Part shown: positions 1 through 14,100 of the stretch, piece by piece | Layout of the letters: every line of letters begins with the position of its first letter | How positions within the stretch are numbered: position 1 is the first letter of the stretch | Origin: Amblyomma americanum | Taxonomy: Eukaryota > Arthropoda > Arachnida > Ixodida > Ixodidae | Direction: 5' to 3' | NCBI RefSeq assembly: GCF_052857255.1 | Contig: NC_135497.1 | Location: forward strand, 179,417,745 to 179,481,744 | DNA length: 64,000 nt | The notes under the pieces: model-generated | The model's input: the letters and a program-made list of their open reading frames with translations, nothing else | Databases searched by the model: none | Told to the model about the DNA's origin: nothing | Program-made: the position numbers and the translations under genes

Positions 1-458
1 CATCAGGTAGTGGTAATTAAGTGACCTACAAACTTTTCTTCTTCTGAGTCTATTCTTTGTTTAGCACTTACTGTAATCGCCTTGTTAAACGCTTCTGCAC
101 TGCTTCCTAAACATTCTTGGAGTACATTAGTTTTTCTACAGAGACACAACAAAGTGCTGACTCATTTTAGCAGTGCATAGAAACGATGAAATGTTATAAG
201 TGCAGGGCACATGTATGCATGCAGTGCGTGGCAGAAGTAAAGGCAGAGTGTTATTTTGGGCCTCAACTCGTAAATGCCTCGGTTTTGTCTCACGTATTAG
301 CTCAAACAACACACACACACATACGCACAACAAATTAAGCATTTAGCCTCTTGTCCAATAGTGCCTTGAGGGCTTATCTTATATGTTCATTACTCAGTAA
401 TATCGCCAGAAGTTGCAGACTACAAAAAATAAATGTGGGACCCATGTTACGACGACTG
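1..458. other. Non-coding, short AC repeat
   Basis: No gene recognised. A short (AC)n run lies at about 308-321. This part lies inside, or downstream of, the 3' end of the ABHD4/5-like gene. Confidence 0.6.
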
Positions 459-645
459 TTAGTGAGGAGGAGGGAGGGCCGACGATGTGAGGGCGAGGGA
501 GGGCCAGGAACTTTTTGAAGTGAGGGTGACGGAGGGCCGGATAACTTTCCAAAATGAGGGTGAGGGTGAGAAGGGCCACGGATTCAAAAGTGAGGGTGAG
601 GGAGGAAAAGTAAAAATGAGGGCATTTGGCCACCTCTGGACAAGA
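459..645. repeat. Degenerate GTGAGG-rich array
   Basis: A purine-rich stretch built from irregular copies of GTGAGGGTGAGG and GGAGGGCC, ending in CATTTGGCCACCTCTGG. The same composition and the same kind of end (AAATGCCCACCTCTGG) occur in reverse orientation at 62388-62590, so this is a dispersed element with an internal tandem core. Confidence 0.6.
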
Positions 646-1076
646 GCAACTACTCATCGTCTTATCGACGTGAAGGTTTTGCTTGGCTGCTGAATGCTGG
701 CACTGGCTGGTGCGTCAGCAAAGGCGTATTTGCCGATCAGCACACCAACTGCCGAATCGCTGACGCAGTGCCTGGCCAATGTCACACGTCGCCATTCATA
801 GTACACCACTTTACTGTGCTATTATGTCACTAATATTTATTGATATCGTTCCCACGTACGTCTAGTTCCCACGGCTATACGTCAGCAACTACCATGCTAG
901 CAATGGGTCTTGATCGTGAGAAAGAGCATTTAAGGACTCTTTGGAGCTGAAGTAAAATATATTTTAAGTGTTGGTCGCATCCAATACTCTGTTATGGGTG
1001 ACCTTACATACAGAGGAAGCCCATAATTAACAAGCTTTTATAGCCTCAAAATTTGGTGACTCAACCCGTTTAAGAT
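643..1076 (+). repeat. Dispersed repeat, copy A (paired with 7607-8012)
   Basis: About 400 bases match 7607-8012 in the same direction. Shared landmarks are ACAAGAGCAACTA, CCGATCAGCACACC, GAGAAAGAGCATTTA, GGACTCTTTGGAGCTGAA and ACATACAGAGGAAGCCCATA. No coding potential was recognised. The ends look like those of a non-autonomous element, but no terminal repeat is certain. Confidence 0.75.
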
Positions 1077-1987
1077 ATATACGAAAGAAGCCAAAAGTCA
1101 CAGATACCATACAGTTTCTCAAAATCATCCAAGAGAAAAGAGGTACTGCAGTCGTTCATCCACCGCCAGTAGGCACAGGAATGCCGGAGAATGCACACTA
1201 CGCATTTGGCTTGGATAGTTGGCTACTATTGTTCCGCGAACTAAAGTCACGCTCATTTTATGTTTTGCCACCACACACTGGAAGGTAAAGTTTCACATCC
1301 TTTACCAAGCTTCAAGCTTCAGAAATAGTTCTTTTTTGTACATTGAGCTCTCTATATTTTGATGCCCTTTGCTTGGGCTCGCCTGCATATTGTTCACAGA
1401 AATTTCAGCATCCACTTCTAAGGTGAATATTGGGTATAACTGCATTTTCACTATAATGACATCTGACTTAAACATGGTACAAGCTAGCCCAGCTATTCCA
1501 CCTCAGTTAACAAAGCTACCTAAATGGCTTAGAACTACTACCTGATCTAGACACAATCAGCCTCAATTTCCGGAAATTTGCACTCATTTCTACCTCACAT
1601 TCAGTGAAAGCCACGCATCTGTTTTGCTAGTAGGTGTCAGTCAGCAAAAGCATACACTGTCAGAAAAGTGCAGGAGGTGCACAAGCAAGATAAGCAAAGA
1701 CAAGCAAAGACTTCCTTAAAGTGGACATTCTTCCCCTCCAGCAATGAGTATTCAAAAGAAAATCTGTATGTCCTGGCATGCTACAGGTATGCTGCAGCAA
1801 ATATCCCTCCTACAAACAGACACAGTACATGTGCAGATTGTGTTCTCTGATGCCACTCATTACAAATCAGAGCAGTAGTAGCCTTGCAGTATTCACCTTT
1901 TGATGCAAGGAAGTCAAATGCCGCTACAGAAAAAAAAAAAAAAGCAACCAGCTGGCTTTCACAAACTAGGCCATAATCGAAGTTGTC
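1077..1987. other. Intronic DNA, nothing recognised
   Basis: AT-rich sequence downstream of exon 6, with a poly(A) run near 1930. It was searched on the minus strand for the HHVYADQ end of the hydrolase and none was found. Confidence 0.5.
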
Positions 1988-1993
1988 ACTGAC

Positions 1994-2110
1994 CTTGAGC
2001 CATAGATGAATGTCATAGGTACACCTTGATGCAGCTCTCCAATACGGCTAATCATTGGATGTCGGGCCCACCCATACTGTGTCATCATGGCTTTAAATGC
2101 AGATTCTCCG
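1994..2110 (-). CDS. ABHD4/5: ABHD4/5-like coding exon 6 (last one inside the window)
   Basis: Encodes residues 288-326: [20 protein letters not shown], then [18 protein letters not shown]. This matches SGE-AFK-M---GWA-RPM--RI of human ABHD4 and ABHD5, ending at the strand that carries the catalytic acid loop (IYGS). Acceptor TTTCAG precedes 2110; donor is GTCAGT (1993-1988). The next exon should carry the catalytic Asp and the HHVYADQ segment. Nothing like it was seen between 1 and 1987, so it is taken to lie beyond the left edge. Confidence 0.93.
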
Positions 2111-5100
2111 CTGAAAGTTACATGAAAACTTTATAAAGCACTGCACAACACTGTGATGGTCAGTGCAGTTAACGAAACAACAACGAGCCATATGATCAAG
2201 AAAAACAACAAATCACATGAAAAGGGTAATCTAATCATTAGCCCATGAAATTCTTACCCTATTGGCTGCATCCTGCTTTGCTTTTCTTTCAATATGAAAT
2301 TAAGACCAAAAATTTAAATAAATTTAAATGTGAAAAGTAATATAGCGACAACCTACCACCGCCTCCTACTTGCAGATATTTGTAAAAGCCCCACATACAA
2401 TTGTCTTAATACCTTTATTTTTGATTCTTATAACACCCCCAGACTTACACAAATGAGCTCTAACTTATTTTTAGCCAATACTAATTATCTGCACTTTCAC
2501 TGCATGTGAAGCTCAATTTCCTCCAACTATCACAGCACAACAAACCTCACCCAAGAATCTTAACATGAAAATTTTCTAAGATGCTCGTTACATCACAGGG
2601 CAAGCTGAACAGCTTAAGCCACTACACTGTGCTACTGCAACATTTGTACAAAGCTAAGCAAACAATGTGGCCACATATGTGGCATTGTGGCCACCTATTG
2701 CAGGAGCTCTTCATCATATGTAGGGGTTGGAGTTTTCAGTTTAAACGGAAAAAAACAACAAACATGTATCCAATAAATTTTTTAAAATTCAGTTTTGACT
2801 GAAAAATGTCAGTATTCTTCAGAAGTATTCCATACTTTTCTGGCTACTCAATACAAGTTACAATCGGTCAAGAGAGAGATTAACAATGCGAAAGCCAGGA
2901 GTGCGATAAGACAGCAGGATCTTTGGGACAAATAATCCAAGGGCCGCATTTTCGAACGATAGACTTCATTTTCCATTCATTTGGTCCTTTGCCGTAGGCT
3001 ACTGCTCCAAGTGACAAAGCCTATGCAAGAAGACATCATGCTGGTCGTGGTAACATTTCACCCATGATGCCACTTGCTTCATAAGCATGCTCATTGGCTA
3101 TGTCACACTGGTGAACCGGCTTTTCTGGTTTCTGGATTTTGGCTGCAGTCACTTAATTTTTTTCCAAGCATAAACTTTGTTCTTACGATGTGTCTGCTAC
3201 TTTCGCAGTTTGGTCTGTGAGTGAAAGCAACAAATACACTTGCATTTATCATAATCAGATAAAGCTATTCCAACATAAAGGAAACTTGGCAGAAAGGCCT
3301 AGTTTTACTTGCCCAAGTGATGAAAATGTATATGTGTGTTACCCCCTGCTGCTTTTACCAGTTCTTTTCTTGTTCATCGCAGTTCTTGCACAACCGTTTT
3401 TAGAAATAAAGAGTCTATTACATTTTGGTCTTACTTCTAGATCACTTAAATTCTACACTGTTTACTTTAGATGATAGTATACAGTCGAACCCGGATATAT
3501 CGAACCCGCACATTTCGAATTATTGGCTATATTGGACACGAAGATTATCCCTTGAAAATACTATATAAAAGTATAGGACAGTTGTGTACTATATCGACCT
3601 CCAGTTTCGCCGGCCATTAGATATTTCGAATGCTGCGCCGGGCCCCTGGGAGGCATGCTTTCCCCAAAGACACTCGCATCTCCGCTCGTACAACGCGCGG
3701 CGCAGGAGGTGAGCGACGACGTTTGCAAGCCATGCCTCCTCAGGAAAGAGGGAAAACCGGTCATAAGTGAGGGCAGCACCTCCTCACTGAAGAGGGAGAC
3801 GAGAGAACTGGAAAGAGCCACGCGTGGCCTCCGCAACAGAGCACGTGCGCGCGCCGCCGGACCCGGTCGCGGAGGCCACGAGCCAGGCGGTGGTTGCGCC
3901 CGCAGCGCCCCACGACTGGCACAACTAGCACCAATGGCACATTTGCGCTGAGTTTACTCCCTCTCTCTCCTTCATTTCTCTTTGTGCCTCCTCGACCGAT
4001 GCCAGTCGACTCATCGGCCAGTGCGGAGCGTGTCACATTTATCTTGTGTGTGTCTCAACGTGTCGATTGTAGCGTGCGTGACTGCTGTCATCTAGTGAGC
4101 TATGGCATCTATGGACACAAAAAATCTGCACTTCGCAACAAAGCTTGAGGTGATCTGGCGCATCGAGAATGGCAAAAAGAAGTCCTCTGTGGCACACGCA
4201 TTCGGCATTCCGTGGAGCACTCTAAGTACGCTGTTAAAAAACAAGCAGAACATCACACTCAAAGCAAGTGAGCAAAGTCGCTTGGCAGCATGTCGTGTGC
4301 GCTCTGCTGCTTTCGACAAAGTTGAGGAGGCTCTGTATGCGTGGCCTCTCGAAGTCCGAGCGAAAAACATCCCTGTGGATGGCCCCGTGTTAGGAGAAGG
4401 CTAAATGGTTTGCCACGGCCCTTAGCGAAGAGAACTTTCGCGGTGGCACTGGGTGGCTGCAACGGTTTAAATACTGCCACGGCATTGTGGAAAAACCCAT
4501 TTCAGACGAAAGTGGGGCTGTCAGCAGACAGGAGATGCAGCAGTGGCTTTCAGAAGAGCGGTCAAAGATTGCTGCAAAGTTTTCGCCTGCCGAAATCTTC
4601 AGTGCAGATGAGACTGGTCTCTTTTGGCAAATGCTGCCAATTAAGACACTCGATCTCCGTGGAACTCACGTCATGGTGAGAAAATGAGCAAAGCGCGTGT
4701 TACAGTTCTGCTTGTGGCAAACATGGATGGCTCGGGCAAGCTGCGTTCGTTTGTTACCAGAAAGAGCACGTCACTGCGCTGCTTCAAGAATTGCAAGCAA
4801 CTTCCTGTCCGCTACGGCTGAAATAAAAAGGTTTGGATGACACGCCAACTTTTTGTTGAATGGCTGCAGGCTTTGGATGCCGAGTTGGGCAGGAGAGGCT
4901 GCCAAGTATGCCTTCTATTAGACATCTGCTCAGCCCATTAAACAACTTGCAAGCTGCAGAACATTGAACTGCCGCCGAACACCACAGCGAGACTGCAGCT
5001 CATGGACCAGGGTAGCATAAAGGCTTTCAAGGTAGGCTACAGAAGGCGACTTGTTCAGCGACTCCTTATAAACCTCCGCGTGGGAACTGATCTCAAGATT

Positions 5101-8100
5101 GACCTGCTCGGTGCTATCCAGATGATTACCGGTGCTTGGAACGACATAAAACAGGCCACAGTAGCCAATTGTTTCGGCAAAGCAGGCCTTGAAGTGGCTT
5201 GAGATGAATGTCCTGAAGCTTTGGATGACGATGATGAATGCTTGGAGGACGTGTTCCGTGCTTGTGCCATTTTCCCAGCGTCGTCCCGCCTGAACTTACC
5301 ATTAAGGAGTTCATCAACGCTGACAGCAAAGTTCAGGCTGTAGCTGACCTCGCTGATGAGGATATTGTGGCCAAAATAGCTGGCACCCAAGAAGACAATT
5401 CCAGCGACGACGAGGACAACTGACGAGATGTGCCCGTGCACAGCCGCTGAACTGGCATCAGCATTTAGCCTCATTCAACGTTGCTGCGGCAAAATGGAAG
5501 ATACCGGGCTGTCGCACCTGGATAGCCTCGAGAAGATTGTGACTAGTGCTTTCAACTTCATTATTCACAGCAAAAACCAGTCAAAAATTGGAGAAGTGCT
5601 TTCAGGTTGTGTGCCCGGAATTTGCAGTTCATGACTCTTGCAATCGGTAAGACACAATTTGTCATGATCTCGAGTGCGGGTTAAGCCTCTGTCTGTATAT
5701 CGAATTTTTGCTATATCGAACTATTTTCCGATCCCCTTAGAATTCGATACATCCGGGTTCGACTGTATTGCATTGTAACTACTACTCTAAACATCGCCAT
5801 TTCTTTGTAATTACTCGTATATAAGCTGACTGTTCTTGATAAATGAACCAAGATAAACTTTATGCGAGTATTCAGTGCACAGGCATGTCACACATAACAC
5901 CGGAAAAAAAAAAAAAAGTTGCACTCTTATATAAACATTGAAAAACCACATAATTTTAAAAAATAAAAACTGAAAAGTCCAACCCATTATCATATGACGC
6001 CAAGACCATGTGTAAAAATAATGCCAAGACCAACGCAATCATACCATACAGGTTTCCAGCATTAACTTTCATCTAGTTAACGACAAACTTCTCATTACAC
6101 CTTCTTGCAACAATGTTGTAAAAGGGCTACTGAACAAGAGACTACCAAACACATCAAGGGAGACAGGGGGTGAAAGGTTTTTAAATTAAATTAAAGGGGT
6201 GGAGACACCAAATTTTTGGTTGGCGTGTTCTTTGTTTCAAGCGTTGCGTATTGCCCCAGGACATGCGATACACGCTGCACAATTCATATATGTGCGGTAA
6301 ATAATTAATTACTGCATTCTTTATACAGAGCGATTTCGGTTTCTGAGCGCCGGGGTGTTGTGCGACGGCACTACTACGGAAGAGCAGCAACTCTGGTCAC
6401 ATGGGCCCCGAAAGTTGTGACGCACGGATTGCTGCGTTGTCTGCTCTCGTACACATGCTGTGCATAGCAGCGCCTTTAGAAATCATGTGCCGGCAAACTT
6501 GGTCGGTACTGCGATATGCTGAGAAAAGCCAAGTGAGCTAGGGACGACACTTAGTCATGAAACCAAGTGGCTCGCTTTAGCCGATCTCAATCGGCATACC
6601 TCGCGTATGCCAACGCGGTTTCTGCATTGTATTTCGCTTTGCCACGCCGACACCAATGCTTGGCGGACGTCTGTGTCGGTGGTCCGTAGCTGACCCTGGT
6701 CACATTACAGCGACACGACGCCTCACTTTTCCTGCCGAACAATACCCGTCCCTGTCTTCACTTCTGCGCGACTGCTCAGGGTTCCGTGGCTGCTGATTGC
6801 GATATCTGCTGCTTGTTTAGCAATTAATCCACGTATTCGCTAAATGAATGCTTCCAGACAATTGCACAGGATTCAGAATTTACCGCACAGGTACGTAACT
6901 CCCCCAGGAATGCACCCATGACGACGACTGCATCTTGCCGCTACTTTTGTTTACATATCTACATCTGTATACAGGCAGCAATTGTGCGTTAGTTCGGCAT
7001 GAATTGCAAGCTGCATTTTACTCAGGTTAAGCAAGCTCTAATCTTTTGCGCCGGTTGTGCGTTTAATTGTTTGCACAGTGCGATAAGCAAGAATTGCCGA
7101 AGAATGCGAGCGCCAGCCTGGGGAACGCTTCATAGCCAGGTTGTTGACACAGCGTAGGACCGGCGTTTCTGATTCGTTGTAACTGCTTTTTTGCTCTTTC
7201 CAATGTATCCAGTACTTGAATTTAAATTGGTTTACCTAGAGGTATGTTTGGCGGCCATTTGCAACGAATAAAATGGCTTAACTTTCAAGCGACGCCAACA
7301 ACTGCTAGCTGCTGCCAAGGGAGCCTGCAATATTGGTCACACCGCCTAGGAGCGGTGCCTTCCACTCGATGTATTTGCATCCTAAGATGCAAGCAATCCT
7401 CAATTTCAGGTCACTGTTGTCATAACTACGCTCGATGATGCTCGATTTGCTAAAACTAGTGAACTCGCTCTCCACGACTGCGGACATCGTACATACGAAC
7501 CCGGCAGACTCGCTAGGCCTATTCGTACTGCAGGTGAGCTGAAGGGTGAACATTTGAAATGTATAGTCGCTTGTTTTGCTTATTTGTATTACGGAGAAGG
7601 TGTAAACAAGAGCAACTATAGTCATCATCTCATCAACATGAATGTTTTGCTTGGCCGCCGATATATAGTGCCGGCTGGTGCGTTACTGACGCCGATCAGC
7701 ACACCGACCGCCGAGTTGCTGACACAGCTCCTCGCCGATGTCGCACATCGTCGTTCTTAGTACGTCACGTTACTGTGCTGTGATGTCACTACTACTCATT
7801 GATATCGTTCCACAGTTCTATGTCACAAACTATAGTGCTAGCAATGGGTCTCGATTGTGAGAAAGAGCATTTAGGGACTCTTTGGAGCTGAATTAAAATT
7901 TTTTAAGCATTTGTTGCATAAAATATATCACCGTGGGTGATTTTACATACAGAGGAAGCCCATAACAAGCTTATTATAGCCCCAAAATTTGATGTCTCAA
8001 CCCCTTGAAATTATTTAAACCATTCGTGGAGTAAAATTAAAATAGCAAAATTGATGTGCAAAGCTCTAACGAAGTTAGCCGACATAAAGAAACAAATCAA

Positions 8101-11100
8101 GGATAAAAAAGCTCCATATATCATTTGCGGAGAGCTGGAATTTTCAGAAAATGCCAATGCAGAAACATGACTATGGTGAAAACCAGGTGGAAGTCTTGAC
8201 CATAATCAACACACTTAAGGGGACATCTAACCTGGGTGTTTGAGCATTGCAGTGGTATATGTAATGTGGCACTGCTTGATCATCATTTACTATGTGTCCA
8301 TACTTCCTTCCGATATCCGGCCTGATTTTTTCTACGAGCCGTGGACCTGGTGGGCAAAAAAAAAAAAGGAAAGAGAGCGAGAAAGGTTAGCCCATAACAC
8401 TGTGTTAAGCCACAGAGGACAAACATGCAAGATCAGTGTTCTGAACCTTACAGGAAAGCAGCAATCCCTTGACGCACTACAATTGAGGCCATGAAAATCT
8501 GCTTATCCCTATTTCGATCAAGAAAGGTGCATTGTTGCACACCATGTACAGAGATTGCATGCACTCAAGGCAGTGTTTTTCACTAACAGAGTTAACAACA
8601 AAAATTAGACAACACAAGCACACGCTAGTGGGATTATTTAGCATTTATGTTGTGCTATATACACTGCCTATACAGGGCGTTTCATGTAACTTGAACCAAG
8701 GATTTAAAAAAGTGGTGCACCGAAGCTGGATGAAACCAAACACATATTGTTTCTCGTCATGTGGTGCTCCTCACAGTATTTTTAAATTCCTCTTTATTAG
8801 ATAATTACCCTTCATTAATTATGCAAAAATTTTAATATTCACTTTAGGGTCACTTGCATTTCGTCAAGTTGTAGAGAGGGTTACGAATCAACAGATCCAG
8901 TTTTTTGTAGCAATATAGTATCTCCCACGTGGTCCTTTTTTCCAGCATCTGAAGAAAGCCCGCGAAATATGAAAAAAAGCCATGCGATTGCACTCTTGTG
9001 CTACCATACTGTACAGCTGCCAAGCGCGTCCTGACTGAATGAAGCGTGCGCGCTCACCGTCTAGGAGTGGCAGCATACACTTGAAAGTGCGTCAGCAGAT
9101 TGTTCCTGAACATGGAAAGTGCACGCCCTGATCTGCGATAAGCGATAGGCAGACCATTGACAGCCAATTCAGACAGAGGTTCTATTGAGCCATCGCATAG
9201 GCAAAACAAAAAAAGGAAGGGAATGCAGTGAAGCCGTATATTTCAAGGAAGCTTCCATTTTTTTTTATTCTTATCCTTTTGCGGCCCATCGAATTGAGTG
9301 GTGGATGCTCAGTAAGCATTGTCAGTGCACACATTTCGTTCGCTGAAAACACGAATAGGATCGCTGGAGTGTGACCATGCATGAGCATGGTCACGTGGTT
9401 TTTTTCCTATTTCGCAGGCTTTCTTTAAATTCCAGAAAAAAGGACCACATAGGAGATATGTTGGTGCAAAGAACTGGATCGATTCTGTCTTAACCCCCTC
9501 TACAACTGAAGAGAATGCATGTGACCTTAAAGTTAATAACAGAAAATTTGCATAATTAATCTTACCTAATTAACTAATTAAGCAAAATTTAAAAAATACT
9601 ATGAGGAGCAACACACGACGGGATACAATAAATCGTTGGTTTCGGCCAGCTCCGATAAGCCACTTTCATTACTTAGTTCATGTTACGTGAAACACTCCAT
9701 ATATAAACTAGACAAACAATGCATATTGCTGGGTGTGCAAATGCATGTGTGTATGTGGGGGATGGATGTCATTGAATGTTTAACATCCCAAAGCTGCACT
9801 GGAGGCTATAAGGCATAACACAGATGAGGACAGTAGATCATTTTTGACCACCTTGGGTTCTTTAATGTTCCCAGTCTCACTATCTGGGTGTTTTTGCATT
9901 TCACATCCAAAAAAATGCAGCCACTGCATAACCGAGGCCGCCCAAAAATTCTTAATGCCCCAGGATGCAGAACACTACAAACATGCTGCTTTCTTAACTC
10001 TCAACTCTTTTCTTACCATGGAAAAACGGGCAATTTCAAGGTGGCATTCGTAAAAACTTTCCCCTGTAAATTTAAGACTTCTCCTTAATTGCAGGACATC
10101 ATAGTTTAGCTAATAAAACTTTCTTTTCAATACCATAAAGAAAAAAAAAACAATATATACTGCTTACTAAAGAAAAAATCTAACTGAAAAAATTTGAGCA
10201 ACTCACATAAAATTCACAAATATATCAAATATGTCCAGTCAGAAAACAGAAATAAAAAATATAGAATATAAGTTTTTGTGCTACTATGTTAGAAGCAACT
10301 ATCCAAATTTGCAGAACCCTTCACCCTAAACTTTCCAGCCAGCAAAAAAAAAATTGCTCAAGCACCGCTTTCAGCTAATCTACAGTGCAGTGCCCAAGTC
10401 GACTCCAAGCTGTCTTTGTGGAAAGCTGTTTCCACTACACTGGTGGTGGCCTGGAGTCATTTAGAACATGCCCGGTATCTTCAGATAGGCCTAGAAAGCA
10501 GTGAATCCCCGTGGCAACAACAGAAGAGTGCTACAGATGGGCACCTGTCAATAGGCCAGGTTGGCCAGAGCGATCATAAGGCAAACGGAAGCCATCTTTT
10601 TGCACAAGGCTGCCACTTGCAAATCCTAAGTCGTGTGTCGATGTTGTGAAATCGCGAGAACACTGTCGCTGCTGAGCAGGGTCAGTTGCAAGTATGAGTG
10701 CGCCACCTCAGGCACCATGCCTGCTGCCATCGCTCTGTCTTAGCAGGTTTCGTGCAAAGTTAAAAAAAAACTCCCCCATGTAGCTGACAAAAAAAAAAAA
10801 AAATTCAGAAACAAGTACACTTCCTCTGCAACATACTGAATAGCAATATTTGACCAGAAGTTGCCAGGATTGCTCAGAACGGGTATTTTCAGGCCATTGT
10901 TCAAATTGGACGATTTGAACAGTCACTGCAAGGAAACAGTTAAAGGGACACTGAGGAGAAATTGAAGTTGGCTTGTATCGATAGAATACCAGCTCCTGAT
11001 CACAAAAATGCCGCTCTTACTGAAAACAAAGCTCTTGTAAGGTAGAAAATAGCAAGAACCAAAGTACAGGTATTGCCGCCACAGGCCAATCTCGCAAGTA

Positions 11101-14100
11101 CAAGCGTGGTCACGTTATAGGACAAGAGACGCCACCTTGGAGGAATTTTTTTTCCTACATGGGGCTGCGAATCTCTGAGGCTGACAAAGGAAGGTTGCGC
11201 GATTCAATATTGAAGTAAGTTTTGTTTTTAAACCGATAGTGCACTTTTATCACACAAGAAAGGCAGACAAAAGACAACCTGAATGTTGGAAGCAAAGAAA
11301 ACCGATGCTTGGTGGCGACACAGGCGGCCAGGAGAGTTTCGATTTGTTATGGCACTTCGCGTCTATGAGCTTTGCGTGTCCCGTGGTTTTGTTTTTGACG
11401 CACCTTGATATACAAGCGCAGAACAGCAGAGGAACTCCAAGTGCCGCTTCAAGTGCTAGTTAACCTTTGAAGGAGCCTGTTAAGGCTTGTCAGATGATCG
11501 CCACAGTCGATGAAAAACTGTGATGGCACGATGGTCGGTGATCGTACAAGGCAGTTCGCAGTATAAAGAGCACTTGTGTCTTCGCAAGCTCGCCCAGCGA
11601 AACATTCCCGGCTGTGCCAGTAAACGTCAAACTACTTAACGGAAACCATTTATTAGGGACGAGAGACAAGGTACAAGGCAGTTAAGAAAAATTGCTGACG
11701 GCCTAGCTCTGTTAGGCCAGGATATACGCAGCGAAAGTGCGAAGACTTCTGCATCGGAAGAGTGCATTCACTAGATGCGCCTTTATTGATGGTTATACCA
11801 TGAGCCGTCGTGGCGGAGTTGTAGCGTCTCCGCCTTAAACGCCAAAAGCCCTGGTTCGATTCCGAGCCTCGGCACAGGATTTTTTTTTTATTCAGTGAGT
11901 GGGCAGGGGGCAGTGGCTCCCATAGATGGCGCCACCGAATACATTGGTAAGCGGTTAGCGCAGGTTCTGTTAAGGCGCGTTTATACTCCGTTGTAACGCG
12001 CGCGCGCGCTGCATGGTGACGTCATGTCGGCCAAAGCGAGACCCTCTACACTCCGACTGCGCTTGACCCCCGACGCGTTCGGCGGTTTCGGCGCACTCTG
12101 ACCGCACTGGCGGAGACTTGGAGCATGTCTCTGTTTCGCGCTGAGTGCGCCAGCTGCCGTCGGCCCGGCCAGACTGATCCGGCTCCGCGGCGAGGTGCGC
12201 GTTGTGACGTCATTCAATAGCTTCGGCAGTTGGGCGGAGCCGTTTTTTTCGAGCTCTCAGCTAATTTAATCCATTCGCAGTGCACATCTGAAGGTACATG
12301 CAAGTGGGCGAGAGAGCCCGATCGAGTGGACACGTTGGATCTAGTGGAAGCCGTTGAACCGTCGTGCGTCGGCTTTAGTTTCAAGCCGCCAACTTTAAAC
12401 GCGACCACCCTTGAGCACCCATCTGTTTTTTGTGGCAAAAAAATTAATAAATAACTTAGCCCTTGCAACCGTGGGAGACCTCGACGCCGCCTGCTGCACC
12501 GTGCAACCGCGTCGTTCAAGGAATCACAATCCGTTGGCCCCAAAGCCCCAGCCAGCCTCCGATGGGCGCAACGCGCCGACCTTGTCCTGGCCCCTCACGA
12601 CTCCCCGCACTGGGGTTATGATATTTAGTTTGCAATGGGTGCTCACGGCGAAGGGGGGAAACGACCCGCCGGCGCCTAACCTAACCATGCTCCCTCAAAA
12701 GCATCGCACACTCTGTGGGGCTGAGGTCGCTGAAATGCAGGCCAGAGTTTTTGCGAGAACTACAACGTCGGGTTCGGGAACGGGATCCATCGTAACGCTG
12801 GCAAGACGCCAGTGCAAACGTAAACGAAGCGATGGTAGCGAACCCAAATAGATGCCTTCAACGTGCGGCGACGGTAGCCTTCATTTCGGCAGCTGCTAGA
12901 CCGCACCGCTAGCCACCACAAATCACGGAGTCTGTGTTTACGTCACGTTTCATGTCACTTCGTCCTATGACGTCATAAGAGTTCTCCGTGATGTCATAAG
13001 AGTTCTCGAGTTTGAATCAAAGCGGCGGGAAAAACTTTTTCAACTTCAAATCCAAATTTCTTTGAAATAAATGCATCTTTTGCTCCCGGACATGCGGCAA
13101 CAAAGCCATGAAATGCCGAACTATCAGATTTTGCTAACAAAAAAAAATTGAAAGAGTTCTCCTCAGGGTCCCTTTAATATGCTCACTGACCATCACTGCT
13201 GACGCAGTATCAAGTACCATCTCCAGCCCCTACATTCATGCATTTATTAATTCGTGAGCATTAGAACAGCCATTGTGAAAATTCTCAACCACCCGGTGTC
13301 AACCAAAGCCATGCCTAGGTACTGGAAATAGTGTAAGGAGTGGAAATAAGGAAATGTAATTGATCATTTGCAATGAAAAGGTTGTAACGGAAACAAGGAT
13401 TTAATGAAGGATGTGCTTACTTGATGCGATAATATATAGTGACTGATCTTAATGAATGTAATTTGGTAACAAACATTCATCAATGTTACAATAATGAACA
13501 TGTTAAGACTAGGTATTAAGTGGTAATTATTTGCATGCTCTTAATTCACAATAATTAATAGTTGATGTGATAATTAATCATTAAAAGCGAACAGAAACAT
13601 TTTTAAAATATAATGCTCACGCATTACAGTCTCCATCGGATGCTGTCGATTTTTTTTCATTTACTTTCCCCCTTATCCTTACCATTATCACTCATTTGTT
13701 AGGAGATCCATTTAGTGAAAACACTTTTAGCAACTACTTAAACAGGGTCATTTTTTCTTTCTTCCACAAGCAGCAATGGTTCCAGTTGACAGATCTGAAT
13801 GTGACATATCTGAGATGGGTATGACGATGTACACACTTTGAAATTTGTATTACTGTACCTTCACATCAGCAGACTACAGCACATCCACTCTCAGGCTTAC
13901 TTCTGTAGTATTGATGAAAAGCAAAGGCTAGCTTGATACAAGGTCCTCCTGCAACCATATCTCCAAAAACTTATCACAACATTATCGTTTCTACAGTGTT
14001 CACAATGTAGGCAAGAAAAGCGCTGTGTATCACACTAAATCGAGTCAGGCCTTTCGCCTTGCTCATATTTTGCACCAATGAAGGAGAGAATAAGAGCTCC

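Noticed and set aside
1..1987. Last exon of the ABHD4/5-like gene
   Set aside because: No HHVYADQ-type codons or suitable acceptor were seen on the minus strand; the exon is presumed beyond base 1.
11803..11877. Possible tRNA gene
   Set aside because: A and B boxes are present but the anticodon arm and acceptor stem do not pair properly; better explained as a SINE head.
12411..12851. 146-codon plus-strand open frame in the 2.2-kb TTAA element
   Set aside because: GC-rich stretch without motif or splice support; a transposase was looked for and not recognised.
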